Source: Peribacillus deserti
GTDB lineage: Bacteria; Bacillota; Bacilli; Bacillales; DSM-1321
Length of the DNA: 64,000 nucleotides
Reading direction: 5' to 3'
NCBI RefSeq assembly: GCF_016909175.1
Contig: NZ_JAFBFI010000003.1
Span: 124,001 to 188,000, forward strand
Position 1 is the first letter of the stretch; every line of letters starts with the position of its first letter. Below the pieces are notes generated by a model. It had not been told where the DNA came from, ran no database searches, and worked only from the letters and a program-made list of their open reading frames with translations. This document shows, one piece after another, positions 53,543 to 62,829 of this stretch. Position numbers and translations under genes: made by a program.

Positions 53543-55135
53543 ATGTTTTCCCCTTTAACTCCACTGGATTGGAAACGCAGGGCGGTTAAATATTATCCAC
53601 AAAAAGTTGCTGTTATCGATGGTGAGAAGGAATTTTCTTATAAGGAATTTGGAGATCGAACAGATCAGCTCTCCGCAGCCTTACATCATGCGGGCATTCA
53701 AAAAGGAGACCATGTTTCGGTGATGCTGCCTAACACGCATTATATGCTGGAGTGTTTTTATGGTATTTGTCAGCTTGGCGCTGTCATGGTTCCCCTTAAT
53801 TACAGATTATCAGCGGGAGACCTGGAGTACATCATTAAGCATAGTGATTCGAAAATGTTAATTGTAGATGAAGAATTTACCGCTCCAATTGAGGATATAC
53901 AGGCAAACATTTCCTTGGAACAGATTGTCATCGTTTCAGTGGCAGGACATGAAACTGTTTTAAAAGGAGTCGACTATGAGGCCTTTCTTGAGCATGCAGC
54001 GGGAAAAACGGCACCGCCAGTGGTTGAAATAGATGAAAACCAGCTTCTCACATTGAATTATACAAGCGGAACCACATCAAAGCCAAAAGGGGTCATGCTG
54101 ACACATCGGGGCAATTACCTGAATGCAGCTAATTTTATGTATCATTTGGGTGTGAATTATGATGATGTATATCTTCATACATTGCCTATGTTCCATGCAA
54201 ATGGATGGGGAGGTGTTTGGGCGCTTACTGCAGCCGGAGGGACTCATGTATGCTTACGAAAGGTAGATCCTCCTTTGATTCTCGAGTTATTTCAAAATAA
54301 AAAAATTACGCTCTTATACGGAGCCCCGACTGTTGTGAATATGCTGGTCAATGAGCCAAAAGCAAAGGAAATTGAAATGAAGACACACCCGCGCATGGCC
54401 ACAGCTGGTGCACCTCCAGCAGCCGCCCTGATTCATAAAGCTCAGGAAATCCTTGGATTAAACATGATGCATGTCTATGGCCTGACTGAAACCTCTCCTT
54501 TCATTCTATATTGCGAATGGAAAAAGGAATTTGATACAAAATCAGCGGATGAACAAGCAGCGATCAAGGCAAGACAGGGAATTGAACTCGCATTTAACGG
54601 GGAAGCAAAGGTCGTCCATGCAGACGGGGAAGAAGTCGACTGGAATGGGAAGGAATTAGGAGAAATTATTACCCGGGGCAACGTTGTGATGGAGGGTTAT
54701 TACAAGGATCCGGAAACAACCGCAGCTGCAATCAAAGATGGATGGTTCCATACCGGTGATCTGGCGGTTACCCATCCGGACGGGTATATTGAAATACAGG
54801 ACCGGGCTAAGGATTTGATCATTTCTGGCGGTGAAAATATTTCCTCTACAGAGGTGGAGGGTGTTTTATATAAACATCCGGATATATTGGAGGCTGCGGT
54901 GATTGCCATACCTGATGAAAAATGGGGAGAGGTACCGAAGGCCATTATTGTGCTGCAGCCTGGTGCAACATTGGCGGAAGAGGAGATTGTCAAGTTTTGC
55001 CGGTCTAAAATGGCACACTTTAAAGCACCTAAAGCGGTCGAGTTCGTGGAAGCACTGCCTAAAACCGCTACTGGTAAATTGCAAAAATACCGTTTAAGGG
55101 AAATGCATTGTAACGGGAAGAAGAAGGTAAATTAA
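53543..55135 (+). CDS. AMP-forming acyl-CoA ligase, long-chain type
   Basis: AAAGGAG precedes the ATG. The 530-residue protein has the ANL marks: P-loop YTSGTTSKPKGVMLTH, HVYGLTETSPF, GWFHTGDLAVTHPDGYIEI with the ATP-binding Asp, DLIISGGENISSTEVEG and the catalytic Lys in LPKTATGKLQKYRLRE. It adenylates a fatty or branched acid and makes the CoA thioester in the cytoplasm. A CaiB-type gene follows, probably in the same unit, and a cre site lies upstream. Confidence 0.93.
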   Translation: MFSPLTPLDWKRRAVKYYPQKVAVIDGEKEFSYKEFGDRTDQLSAALHHAGIQKGDHVSVMLPNTHYMLECFYGICQLGAVMVPLNYRLSAGDLEYIIKHSDSKMLIVDEEFTAPIEDIQANISLEQIVIVSVAGHETVLKGVDYEAFLEHAAGKTAPPVVEIDENQLLTLNYTSGTTSKPKGVMLTHRGNYLNAANFMYHLGVNYDDVYLHTLPMFHANGWGGVWALTAAGGTHVCLRKVDPPLILELFQNKKITLLYGAPTVVNMLVNEPKAKEIEMKTHPRMATAGAPPAAALIHKAQEILGLNMMHVYGLTETSPFILYCEWKKEFDTKSADEQAAIKARQGIELAFNGEAKVVHADGEEVDWNGKELGEIITRGNVVMEGYYKDPETTAAAIKDGWFHTGDLAVTHPDGYIEIQDRAKDLIISGGENISSTEVEGVLYKHPDILEAAVIAIPDEKWGEVPKAIIVLQPGATLAEEEIVKFCRSKMAHFKAPKAVEFVEALPKTATGKLQKYRLREMHCNGKKKVN

Positions 55136-55279
55136 TAGCCGTTTAGCCCGATTTTTGTACAGGGATAAAAGCTAGACTGCCTGCCGGAGATATTCTTTAA
55201 GAAATGCAGTTTCACTTTTTACCTGAAAGTGCAGGTAACCTTATTTATAAAAAAGCATTATGAAGCGGGTGAAACAATA

Positions 55280-56476
55280 ATGTTACAGTCGATGAGAATA
55301 CTTGATTTTTCAAAGTTATTACCCGGCCCATATGCAACGATGATGCTTGCTGATTTAGGTGCTGAAATCCTGCGTGTGGAATCACCCAATTTGCCGGATT
55401 TTATCAGGGAGCTCCCTCCATTTGATGGAGAGGATTCGGCAGTGCATCAGCATTTGAACCGCTCTAAGAAATCCATCAGCCTGGATTTGAAAAAACCTGA
55501 GGCGGCTATGGTCATAAAAAGGCTGGTCCGCCGATTTGACATTGTCCTGGAACAATTCAGGCCTGGTGTTATGGAACGGCTTGGGCTGGATTATGAAACT
55601 CTTAAACAGGCAAATCCTAAAATCATTTATTGTTCCCTTACAGGTTACGGTCAGACGGGGCCCTATCGTCAACGGGCAGGACATGATAATAATTATCTTT
55701 CCATCGCCGGTGTTGCTGGATACTCAGCTCGTGAAAATTATCCTCCTGTTCCTGCGGGAATACAGATTGCTGATATAGCAGGCGGATCTTTGCATAGTGT
55801 CATCGCAATCTTGTCAGCGGTAATCCATCGTGAACATACAGGTGAGGGACAATACATCGATCTGAGCATGACAGATGCATCTTTTTCCTTAAATGCCATG
55901 TTCGGTCCGGGGTTTTTGGCTGCCGGCGTTGACCCTAGACCGGAAGGGACGGAACTGAACGGGGGTTCCTTTTATGATTATTATCAAACGAAGGATGGGC
56001 GTTATTTTTCAGTCGGAAGCTTGGAACCCTCGTTTAGGACAAAATTATGTGAAGCTTTAGGCATCCCGCATATGGTTCATCTGGCAGCAAGTACAATAGC
56101 GGAAGATAAAAAGGATTTTAAACATGCCGTTACACAAGCTTTTATGAAAAAATCATTTGAGGAATGGCTGGTTATTTTTAGAGATCTGGAGGCTTGTGTG
56201 GAACCTGTACTTACTTTTAGCGAAGCCTGTGAACATCCACAGCTGATAGCAAGGAACATGATTGTGGATGTTCCAAAGAATAATGGAACTTACCAGCGGC
56301 AAATTGCATCCCCGATTAAATCTTCTGCATTTAATCAAGAATACAAGCACATTGGCGGCAGCAGGGGAGCAGATACAATAGAAATACTACAGCAAATAGG
56401 TTTTGATGAAGCTCAGATAAATGAGTTAATAGACAAAGACGTGTTTGGGTTGGCGGTGGATCGTTTAATTAGATAA
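55280..56476 (+). CDS. CaiB/BaiF-type CoA transferase or alpha-methylacyl-CoA racemase
   Basis: ATG 55280 follows GGGTGAAAC; in-frame starts further upstream lack a site. The 398-residue protein shows the family III marks: SKLLPGPYATMMLADLGAEI, HLNRSKKSISLDLKKPE, and RAGHDNNYLSIAGVAGY with the catalytic Asp. The GHDNNYL form is close to alpha-methylacyl-CoA racemase, where Asp and a His act as bases, so racemisation of 2-methylacyl-CoA is as likely as CoA transfer. It is paired with the acyl-CoA ligase, which suits breakdown of branched or methylated acids. Confidence 0.9.
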   Translation: MLQSMRILDFSKLLPGPYATMMLADLGAEILRVESPNLPDFIRELPPFDGEDSAVHQHLNRSKKSISLDLKKPEAAMVIKRLVRRFDIVLEQFRPGVMERLGLDYETLKQANPKIIYCSLTGYGQTGPYRQRAGHDNNYLSIAGVAGYSARENYPPVPAGIQIADIAGGSLHSVIAILSAVIHREHTGEGQYIDLSMTDASFSLNAMFGPGFLAAGVDPRPEGTELNGGSFYDYYQTKDGRYFSVGSLEPSFRTKLCEALGIPHMVHLAASTIAEDKKDFKHAVTQAFMKKSFEEWLVIFRDLEACVEPVLTFSEACEHPQLIARNMIVDVPKNNGTYQRQIASPIKSSAFNQEYKHIGGSRGADTIEILQQIGFDEAQINELIDKDVFGLAVDRLIR

Positions 56477-56785
56477 ATATTATAATGCTTATTTGCCTTC
56501 TTACAGCCGCTGAAATCGCTATTTCCTATAGATAGTCCTCTTTAGTAACCGTTAGTGTAAACAGATCTCAAAACTATCTTGATTGAGAGTCTATTTTAAG
56601 CTAACATCATTTTATTCAATAAAACTATGAATATCATGTAAGGATTCAATGTGTTTTTCTGATGGTACCTGCCTGAACAATTCGCCCTTTTCTTGTATCC
56701 GTTTTTTCAAAGTTAAAACGGTAGAGTAAGTAAGCTGGGTACCCTCTTCTGGACAGGTAACCTTTGGTCACCTGCCCAATAGCAT
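56477..56785. other. Region between convergent operons
   Basis: A GGACAGGT/ACCTGCCC hairpin at 56752-56778 could end transcription from either side, but no T run follows. No gene is supported. Confidence 0.4.
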
Positions 56786-58087
56786 TTAAATAATCCCGGC
56801 TGCTTCAGCTAAATATTCAATCAGATGGAGGGCACGCATAGATTCTGTGAGGCCTTCACGTTCGATACCAAGTTTCATCTGTAATAGGCAGCCAGGATTG
56901 GTGGTAATAATAACAGCCGCTTCCGTGGCTTTCGTGTGCATCATTTTTTCATCGAGGATAAGCATGGAAGCATCATAGTTTACAATATTATAAATTCCAG
57001 CAGATCCACAGCACATTTCAGCCTGATCCATTTCAATAAAATGAATTCCGGGAACTTGCTTTAACAGTTTGATTGGTTCTTGCTTAACTTTTTGCACATT
57101 CGTCATATGGCAAGAACGTTGATATGTTACTCTCTCGCCAGCTCGGACTCTCAGCTCCGGCAATCCGCATTCAACAAGAATCTGGCTGATATCCTTTGAT
57201 TTGGCTGAAAAAGCTGCAGCTCTGTCTGCCCATTCGCTTTCATCTGAAAGCAGATGACCGTATTCATATAACATGGCACCGCATCCTCCAGCATTATTGA
57301 CCACAAAATCCGCAGCCATTTTTTCAAAAGCTAGAATGTTTTGTTTAGCAAGATTGCGTGCTTCATCTATTTCTCCAGAGTGGGCGTGAAGGGCACCGCA
57401 GCACGTTTGTTTCGGAACAACGACAACATCACAGCCTGCTTCCGAAAGCAGCTTAATGGATAATTGGTTAATACGGTGGAACATCGCATCCATAATACAA
57501 CCGGTAAAAAAGGCTACCGTATATTTCCGCTTCAATTTTGCTTTCATTTCTGTCAGTGCACGCCCTCGTTCCACCGGTGAAACGGGTACCGGCATGATTG
57601 ATTCAAATGCGCCCAGATTATAGGGGAGCGTTTTCATAATACCTGATTTACGCGCCGCTTTTTGCAGGCCGCTTTTTTCGTACAGCCAAATGGAGTGGCC
57701 TGTGACATTCATCATCTTCCTGCTTGGGAAAACCTTTTTCAACAGCGATTTTCGGAGCAGCCGTACTGGAATAGAAAAAGTTTTGCGTTTGACAAGTGCG
57801 GCACGTGTGGCTTCTAAGAGGGAGCCATATTCTACACCTGTCGGGCAGGCTGTTTCGCACGCCCTGCAGCCTAAACACAAATCGAATGGTTCCTCTAGAA
57901 GAGATAAGTCTGTAATTTTTCCTTCACCGACCATTTTCACCAAGTTAATCCGGCCTCGCGGTGAATGTGTCTCTTTTCCGAATGTTGAATAAGTTGGACA
58001 CACAGGCAGACAGTAGCCGCACTGGACACAGTTATTCGTTTTGTCGTATTGAAATTCTTCCCTTAACTGTTTAAGAGATGCTTCCAT
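56786..58087 (-). CDS. glcF: Glycolate oxidase-type iron-sulfur subunit
   Basis: The 433-residue protein starts with two 4Fe-4S clusters (CVQCGYCLPVCPTYSTFG and CLGCRACETACPTGVEYG), then two CCG domains: TGCIMDAMFHRI with PKQTCCGALHAHSG, and RSCHMTNVQ with AEMCCGSAG. This is the GlcF/LldE-type electron transfer subunit. It takes electrons from the FAD subunit to the quinone or another carrier at the membrane. The start codon is one base from the stop of the FAD subunit gene, so the two are coupled. Confidence 0.93.
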   Translation of the reverse strand: MEASLKQLREEFQYDKTNNCVQCGYCLPVCPTYSTFGKETHSPRGRINLVKMVGEGKITDLSLLEEPFDLCLGCRACETACPTGVEYGSLLEATRAALVKRKTFSIPVRLLRKSLLKKVFPSRKMMNVTGHSIWLYEKSGLQKAARKSGIMKTLPYNLGAFESIMPVPVSPVERGRALTEMKAKLKRKYTVAFFTGCIMDAMFHRINQLSIKLLSEAGCDVVVVPKQTCCGALHAHSGEIDEARNLAKQNILAFEKMAADFVVNNAGGCGAMLYEYGHLLSDESEWADRAAAFSAKSKDISQILVECGLPELRVRAGERVTYQRSCHMTNVQKVKQEPIKLLKQVPGIHFIEMDQAEMCCGSAGIYNIVNYDASMLILDEKMMHTKATEAAVIITTNPGCLLQMKLGIEREGLTESMRALHLIEYLAEAAGII

Positions 58088-58088
58088 G

Positions 58089-59498
58089 TCAGCTCAACTC
58101 CATTTTTTGTCCCGGTTCAGGGAAAATTTTTCCGGGATTCATTATGTTATTTGGATCCCACACATCCTTAATCCGTTTCATCATATCAAGGCCGGCTGCT
58201 CCTAGCTCCATTTCCATAAAGGGAGCTTTCATGATTCCAATGCCATGCTCGCCGGACAATGTTCCGCCAAGCTCAATCGCAGCAGTGAAAATTTCCGAAA
58301 CAGCAAGTTCAACGCGGCTCATTTCTTCGTGATCCGTTTTATCACAAATGATGTTCGGATGCAGGTTGCCATCGCCTGCATGCCCAAAAACAACGAGATG
58401 AACACCGTATTTGTCTCTTATTTCCTGAAGTCTTTCACACATTTCAGGAATTTTACTGCGGGGAACAGTAGCGTCTTCTGAAATTTTCGTTGGTTTAATG
58501 CGGACAATGGCCGGCGATACGAGCTTACGTGCTCTCCATAGTTCAGCTTCTTCGGCTTTGTCCTTTGGAATTCTAACGTCTCTTGCCCCCACAGTACGGC
58601 ACAATTCTGCTGCCTGGGAGACTTCTTCCTGCAGAGCAAGGGGATGACCATCCATTTCAATTAAAATAAGCGCAGCTGCATCAACGGGTAAGCCAAGTGG
58701 TTCAAACTGCTCAACAGCTACAATTGACGCCTGATCCATCAGTTCCATTTTTGAAGGGAAAATCCCGGCAGATAGAATTTTTGAAATCGCACGCCCTGCA
58801 TCTACTAAACTATCAAAAATAACCATCATTGTTGCAGTAGCCTTCGGTTTCGGAATAAGCCGCAGCACCGCTTTCGTAATGATGCCAAGTGTGCCTTCTG
58901 AACCAACAATCAGCTTTGTTAAGTCGTACCCAGTCACATTCTTTACGGTTCTCCCGCCCGTGTTTATGAGTTCGCCCTCGGGTGTAATCACTTCTAGACC
59001 AATGACATAATCTTTCGTCACACCATATTTCAGCCCCCTTGGTCCTCCTGAGTTTTCAGCTAAATTGCCGCCAATTGTCGATACGTGAGAGCTGCTTGGG
59101 TCTGGAGGATACATAAAACCTTTTTCTTCAGCTGCTTTATGAATATTGGCTGTCAATACACCAGGAGAAACTACAGCTACAAGGTCCTCTTCATGAATTT
59201 CCAGAACATCATTCATTACAGATAAATCGAGGATAATGCCCCCTTTTACTGAAAGCGGCCCACCGCTCAAACTGGTTGCCTGACCCCGTGGGTAAAGAGG
59301 GATTTTTTCTCGGTTCGCAAACTTTACGAGGGAGACTAATTCTTCTGTACTCTTTGTCTGAACAACGAGATCGGGCAAATAGGTCCCGAAAGAAGCATCG
59401 AATGAATAGCTAAAGCGGTCACTTTCATTTGTTAAGACTCTTCCTGTTTTAATGATAGCTTCGATTTCCTGAGTGTGATTGGAGATCACTACTTTCAT
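58089..59498 (-). CDS. glcD: Glycolate/lactate oxidase FAD-binding subunit
   Basis: The 469-residue protein has the PCMH-type FAD domain (PRGQATSLSGGPLSVKGGII, SSHVSTIGGNLAENSGGPR, KYGVTKDYVIGLEVI, VTGYDLTKLIVGSEGTLGI) and the FAD-linked oxidase C-terminal domain (GDGNLHPNIICD, GGTLSGEHGIGIMK). It oxidises glycolate, D-lactate or a similar 2-hydroxy acid and passes electrons to the Fe-S partner. The exact acid is not set by sequence. GGATGATAATG lies before the start. The operon order is regulator, FAD subunit, Fe-S subunit. Confidence 0.93.
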   Translation of the reverse strand: MKVVISNHTQEIEAIIKTGRVLTNESDRFSYSFDASFGTYLPDLVVQTKSTEELVSLVKFANREKIPLYPRGQATSLSGGPLSVKGGIILDLSVMNDVLEIHEEDLVAVVSPGVLTANIHKAAEEKGFMYPPDPSSSHVSTIGGNLAENSGGPRGLKYGVTKDYVIGLEVITPEGELINTGGRTVKNVTGYDLTKLIVGSEGTLGIITKAVLRLIPKPKATATMMVIFDSLVDAGRAISKILSAGIFPSKMELMDQASIVAVEQFEPLGLPVDAAALILIEMDGHPLALQEEVSQAAELCRTVGARDVRIPKDKAEEAELWRARKLVSPAIVRIKPTKISEDATVPRSKIPEMCERLQEIRDKYGVHLVVFGHAGDGNLHPNIICDKTDHEEMSRVELAVSEIFTAAIELGGTLSGEHGIGIMKAPFMEMELGAAGLDMMKRIKDVWDPNNIMNPGKIFPEPGQKMELS

Positions 59499-59522
59499 TT
59501 CATTATCATCCTTTCGGTTCTT

Positions 59523-60236
59523 CTATACTGAATAATCTTGTAAGAACAAACTTAATTTTTTCTCTGCGTTCCTTAAATGAATTTGGCATTGAAGTTTTGC
59601 CAAATCAGGTTCTTCTGATTCAATTGCCAGAAGTATGCTTTGATGTTCATGGTAGACTGTTTTACGTTTTAGTGTTAATTGTTCATTTGGACGAAGAGTA
59701 ATGTTTAGCGCTTTTTCATAGAGAGAAGAAAGGCTTTCTAGCGTTTGAATCATAATGGGATTATGCGTAGCCCTAATAATGGAAGAATGAAAATCTATAT
59801 CAGCTTTCATTGCAGAAGTACCTTGTCCAATAGATTCTTCTTCCATAATCATTAAAATTTGCTTCATTTTGTTAAGTTGTTCTGGTGTACGTCTTAAGGC
59901 AGCTAGATAGGCCGCCTCTGGCTCCAGAACCTTGCGCATCTCAAATAGATGCTTAATAGTTTCAACATCATCATTTTCAACATGCATATGCTGAAAGAAT
60001 GTTGAATTGGTTGTTTCTTCAACATAGCTTCCGCCGCCTTGGCGGGAGTTAATGAAACCAGCTGCACGCAGCATGCTTAATGCCTCGCGTATTGGTGCTC
60101 TGCTTACAGAAAAAAAAGCCGTTAACTCTTTTTCTGTTGGCAGCTTTGAGCCAGGAGGGAAATGCCCCGTTTCAATCATATTTAATAATTTACGAGCGAT
60201 TGTTCGAGAAACACTTTCTTTTTGAGACAAAATCAT
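59523..60236 (-). CDS. FadR/GntR-family regulator of the glycolate-type operon
   Basis: The 237-residue protein has a winged HTH of the GntR type (PPGSKLPTEKELTAFFSVSR, APIREALSMLRAAGFINSRQ) and an all-helical FCD sensor (VETIKHLFEMRKVLEPEA, then DIDFHSSIIRATHNPI with metal-binding Asp/His). It is encoded first in the operon and is likely the local repressor, responding to a hydroxy acid. Two candidate operators lie upstream. Confidence 0.92.
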   Translation of the reverse strand: MILSQKESVSRTIARKLLNMIETGHFPPGSKLPTEKELTAFFSVSRAPIREALSMLRAAGFINSRQGGGSYVEETTNSTFFQHMHVENDDVETIKHLFEMRKVLEPEAAYLAALRRTPEQLNKMKQILMIMEEESIGQGTSAMKADIDFHSSIIRATHNPIMIQTLESLSSLYEKALNITLRPNEQLTLKRKTVYHEHQSILLAIESEEPDLAKLQCQIHLRNAEKKLSLFLQDYSV

Positions 60237-60289
60237 CTATCACCTTTCAAGCTTCATCTACCTCACAAGAGTAGGAATTAAAAGCGGAA

Positions 60290-60303
60290 ATTTGTATGAC
60301 ACT
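60290..60303. promoter_or_regulatory. FadR-type operator candidate 1
   Basis: ATTTGTATGACACT contains the GT-N3-AC core of FadR-family operators, 54 bp upstream of the regulator start (minus strand). Confidence 0.5.
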
Positions 60304-60352
60304 TTATTGTTTTAATGAATAGAATGAGAGTATTTATCTGTTGAATTAGATT

Positions 60353-60366
60353 TATAAGCGCTTTCT
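60353..60366. promoter_or_regulatory. cre-like site of the glycolate-type operon
   Basis: TATAAGCGCTTTCT fits TGWAARCGYTWNCW at 13 of 14 positions and sits between the two FadR-type sites. Confidence 0.5.
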
Positions 60367-60417
60367 TATTGTTAATAGTAAATGAAATAACTGAATTAAA
60401 CAACAATTACACTTAAA

Positions 60418-60432
60418 ATTTGTATGACAAAT
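60418..60432. promoter_or_regulatory. FadR-type operator candidate 2
   Basis: Perfect inverted repeat ATTTGT-ATG-ACAAAT with the GT-N3-AC core; shares ATTTGTATGACA with the site at 60290. Confidence 0.65.
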
Positions 60433-60536
60433 ATATTATAAAGCTATTGGGTGGTTCAAGAGGAAAGGTGCTAGTTCAAGAAATTCATGGGGAATTGATA
60501 TTAAAAAGGGAAGAACTTTTGTACTTAATGATGTAA

Positions 60537-60947
60537 ATGATTGCTCTAATGAAGGAATATAAAGACGAAGTAGCTGAATCATCATTTTCAAATGGGGAAC
60601 CTTACAATGATCGCAAGGGGGGAGTTAGTTTTGCCGCAAGTTACTTGTAATGGTTCGCAGAAGATGAACGACGGACTTATGGAAAAACACTTCCGGCATC
60701 TGCTGCAACAAAAGGCTCTCAGTTAACCTTCACCAACTAATGTTGCACAGCTGTTATTACATCAAAGAATTTCGCCACTTACGATATTGACAAGAAAAGT
60801 CGGCCCCTGAGATGGCGACCGGATGTTGATCAATGTGACCGGCTGGTCAAAGTGCACTGGCATTTGCAAAGCTATGTCGAAATGGCAGTTGTTTCAAATG
60901 AAGTTGTAAATATAGTGACGGTTCCTCCAGTCCAATTTAAGGTGTAA
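60537..60947 (+). pseudogene. Aldehyde dehydrogenase relic
   Basis: Pieces in order match an NAD-dependent aldehyde dehydrogenase of the succinate-semialdehyde type: MIALMKEYKDEVAE, GEPYNDRKGGVSFAASYL, an in-frame TAA, WFAEDERRTYGKTLPASAAT, then in other frames LTRKVGP, SALAFAKLCRNG and NEVVNIVT. The family order (EARGEVxYAAS, WFAEE, RxYGETIP, ITRKxAPALAAG, GVxNIVTG) is kept, but the active-site half is lost and the frame breaks several times. It is dead. It suggests that an aldehyde-handling enzyme once lay next to the glycolate-type operon. Confidence 0.82.
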
Positions 60948-60957
60948 TTTTCCATGT

Positions 60958-61008
60958 AATAGAAAAGTAACTTCTGCCGAGTAGTTATAGTTACCTTTCT
61001 ATTTTCTT
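60958..61008 (+). terminator. Terminator of the dehydrogenase relic
   Basis: AATAGAAAAGTAAC/GTTACCTTTCTATT long stem (one mismatch) followed by TTCTTT. Confidence 0.75.
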
Positions 61009-61176
61009 TACATTTAAACAGATATAGTAGATTATCATAATAGTTTGAATATTTAAAACATAAAAAGGAGGATTAGATAATAGCTGCGTTATGTCTGACA
61101 CGGAAATTTAAAAGAAAACTTAAAGATTGTTGTTATTTAATAATTTTTAAAACAAAGTCATTTCATTATTAAATCA

Positions 61177-61303
61177 GGTTGATTGGAGCGTAAGGTGCGA
61201 GACACCTGCGGGAGCAGCGGGACAGGTGAGACCCCGCAGACAAAGCCGAGGAGGCTCACCGCCCGCCCCGCGGAAAGCGAGCAACCTGGAGAGGAAATCA
61301 ACC
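61177..61303. repeat. GC-rich dispersed repeat, about 127 bp
   Basis: The element begins GGTTGATTGGAGCG and ends GGAAATCAACC, so its ends are inverted repeats (GGTTGATT/AATCAACC). Inside are GC-rich blocks such as CCTGCGGGAGCAGCGGGA, GACCCCGCAG, CCGAGGAGGCTCACCG and CCCCGCGGAAAGCGAG, far above the local GC content. This is a widespread extragenic repeat type in Bacillaceae. It is not coding, though a frame passes through it. Confidence 0.8.
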
Positions 61304-61401
61304 CCTCCTTGTTCGATAGCAACAAAGTTTGCGAAAACAGCCTAAAAGAAACACTATATATAATCCATCCCGTATTCTATGGCTGTTTTAGTAAGGGTTA
61401 A

Positions 61402-62829
61402 GTGTGTGGAGTTTTATTAAAGGGAGGAATGCTTATTATTCCACAAGCACAAGTGGCCCATAGGTTAAATTCTAGTGTACAAGTTAAAAACTATTTAATT
61501 ATTTCATTGTGCTTAACCTATTTACTAAGTTACTTTGTTCATACCATTTTAGTAGAATTGTTTCTCTCTTTATTGAGTGTCATTGCTTTTCTAATAAGCC
61601 TTTTTTCGGCAAAAACTATACCTAGGATACTATCTTTGCTGATGTTTTTTTCAGGTGTTTTCATATTTATTTCCAAGGGTTCAAATATTTATGAAATATC
61701 AAGTGGAGTCACTTCTAATTTACCACTTTTAACATTAGTGATTTTAGTACCCTTACTGGCCATTCCTTTGAAACTTGAGGGTTATTTTCATACAGTGGAG
61801 TATTTTCTTAAAAAAATATCATCTGATTCCAGCAAGTTGTTTGGAGGAATCTCGTTCTTAATTTTTTGTCTAGGGCCCATTTTGAATCTTGGCTCTATTC
61901 GTCTTTTACATGAAACAATCAAGGACTTGAAATTACCTTCTTTTTTATTGGCAAAATCCTATTTAGTTGGATTTTCAACTGTCATTCTGTGGTCTCCTTA
62001 TTTTGCATCTGTAGCATTAGTTCTGTACTACTTAAAAGTGCCAGTTTCGGAATACTTGCCCTTAGGTTTGTCTTTAGCCTTTATTCAGTTATTGGCCGGT
62101 AATATTCTTTTTCGGATCTATATGAAACAAAAAAGCCCAGTCAATTTTCCAAAAGTTACTGCAAAGCAAAAAAAAATCCCTATAGAAAGGGACCAAACGA
62201 AGCAGTTTATTCATTTATGTGTGACGCTGGCTTTCTTAATGGGCATCATTTTTGTCCTTGAATTTCTTACAAAATGGCCGATGATGCTGATAGTCAGTTT
62301 AACCTCTATTATTTATCCGATTATTTGGTGTTTATTGAAAAAGAGATGGGCCCATGCCAAGAGATCCTTTGCTGATTTTAGAAGACATTCCCTTCCCAAC
62401 ATGGACAATGAAACGATATTATTCATAAGTGCTGGTTTGTTTGGCAAAGCACTGACAGGTACACAATTCTCAGCTGGTTTACGCAGTGCATTAAATGATT
62501 TGGCAGGCATATCTTTTCTTTTTTTTACAATTTCGATCATTTGTGCCGTGGTCCTTCTATGCTTTATCGGTATTCACCAAATTGTTGTGGTTACAGCATT
62601 AGCCACTCAAATAGATCCTTATGTTATTGGAACTACTCCACCTGTTATTGCGTTGCTTCTTATGGTTTCATGGGCTATATCCGCTGTTTTAAGTCCTGTA
62701 AATCCATTGAATTTACTGGTGAGCAGCGCTGTTCAGCATCCGGGATTATCAGTAGGATTAAAATGGAATGGCGTGTACCTTCTGACCATGTTTGTCATCG
62801 GAGTGTTATTTGTTAACCTCATTCATTAG
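61402..62829 (+). CDS. Multi-helix membrane transporter, family uncertain
   Basis: Start GTG 61402 (AAGGG nearby) is used; ATG 61429 directly follows a GGGAGG and is too close for good spacing. The 475-residue protein is strongly hydrophobic with about 12 helices in two halves, each with helix-breaking segments (GPILNLGSIRLLHETI in the first, LSPVNPLNLLVSSAV in the second). This is like anion and carboxylate permeases of the ArsB/NhaD or DctM-like superfamily. A substrate related to the hydroxy acids or carboxylates handled nearby is likely; this is inference. Its end overlaps a convergent GntR gene by 11 bp. Confidence 0.7.
   Translation: MCGVLLKGGMLIIPQAQVAHRLNSSVQVKNYLIISLCLTYLLSYFVHTILVELFLSLLSVIAFLISLFSAKTIPRILSLLMFFSGVFIFISKGSNIYEISSGVTSNLPLLTLVILVPLLAIPLKLEGYFHTVEYFLKKISSDSSKLFGGISFLIFCLGPILNLGSIRLLHETIKDLKLPSFLLAKSYLVGFSTVILWSPYFASVALVLYYLKVPVSEYLPLGLSLAFIQLLAGNILFRIYMKQKSPVNFPKVTAKQKKIPIERDQTKQFIHLCVTLAFLMGIIFVLEFLTKWPMMLIVSLTSIIYPIIWCLLKKRWAHAKRSFADFRRHSLPNMDNETILFISAGLFGKALTGTQFSAGLRSALNDLAGISFLFFTISIICAVVLLCFIGIHQIVVVTALATQIDPYVIGTTPPVIALLLMVSWAISAVLSPVNPLNLLVSSAVQHPGLSVGLKWNGVYLLTMFVIGVLFVNLIH

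Noticed and set aside
61183-61401. 72-codon frame through the GC-rich repeat
   Set aside because: It follows from the low stop density of the GC-rich repeat; no ribosome binding site and no coding pattern.
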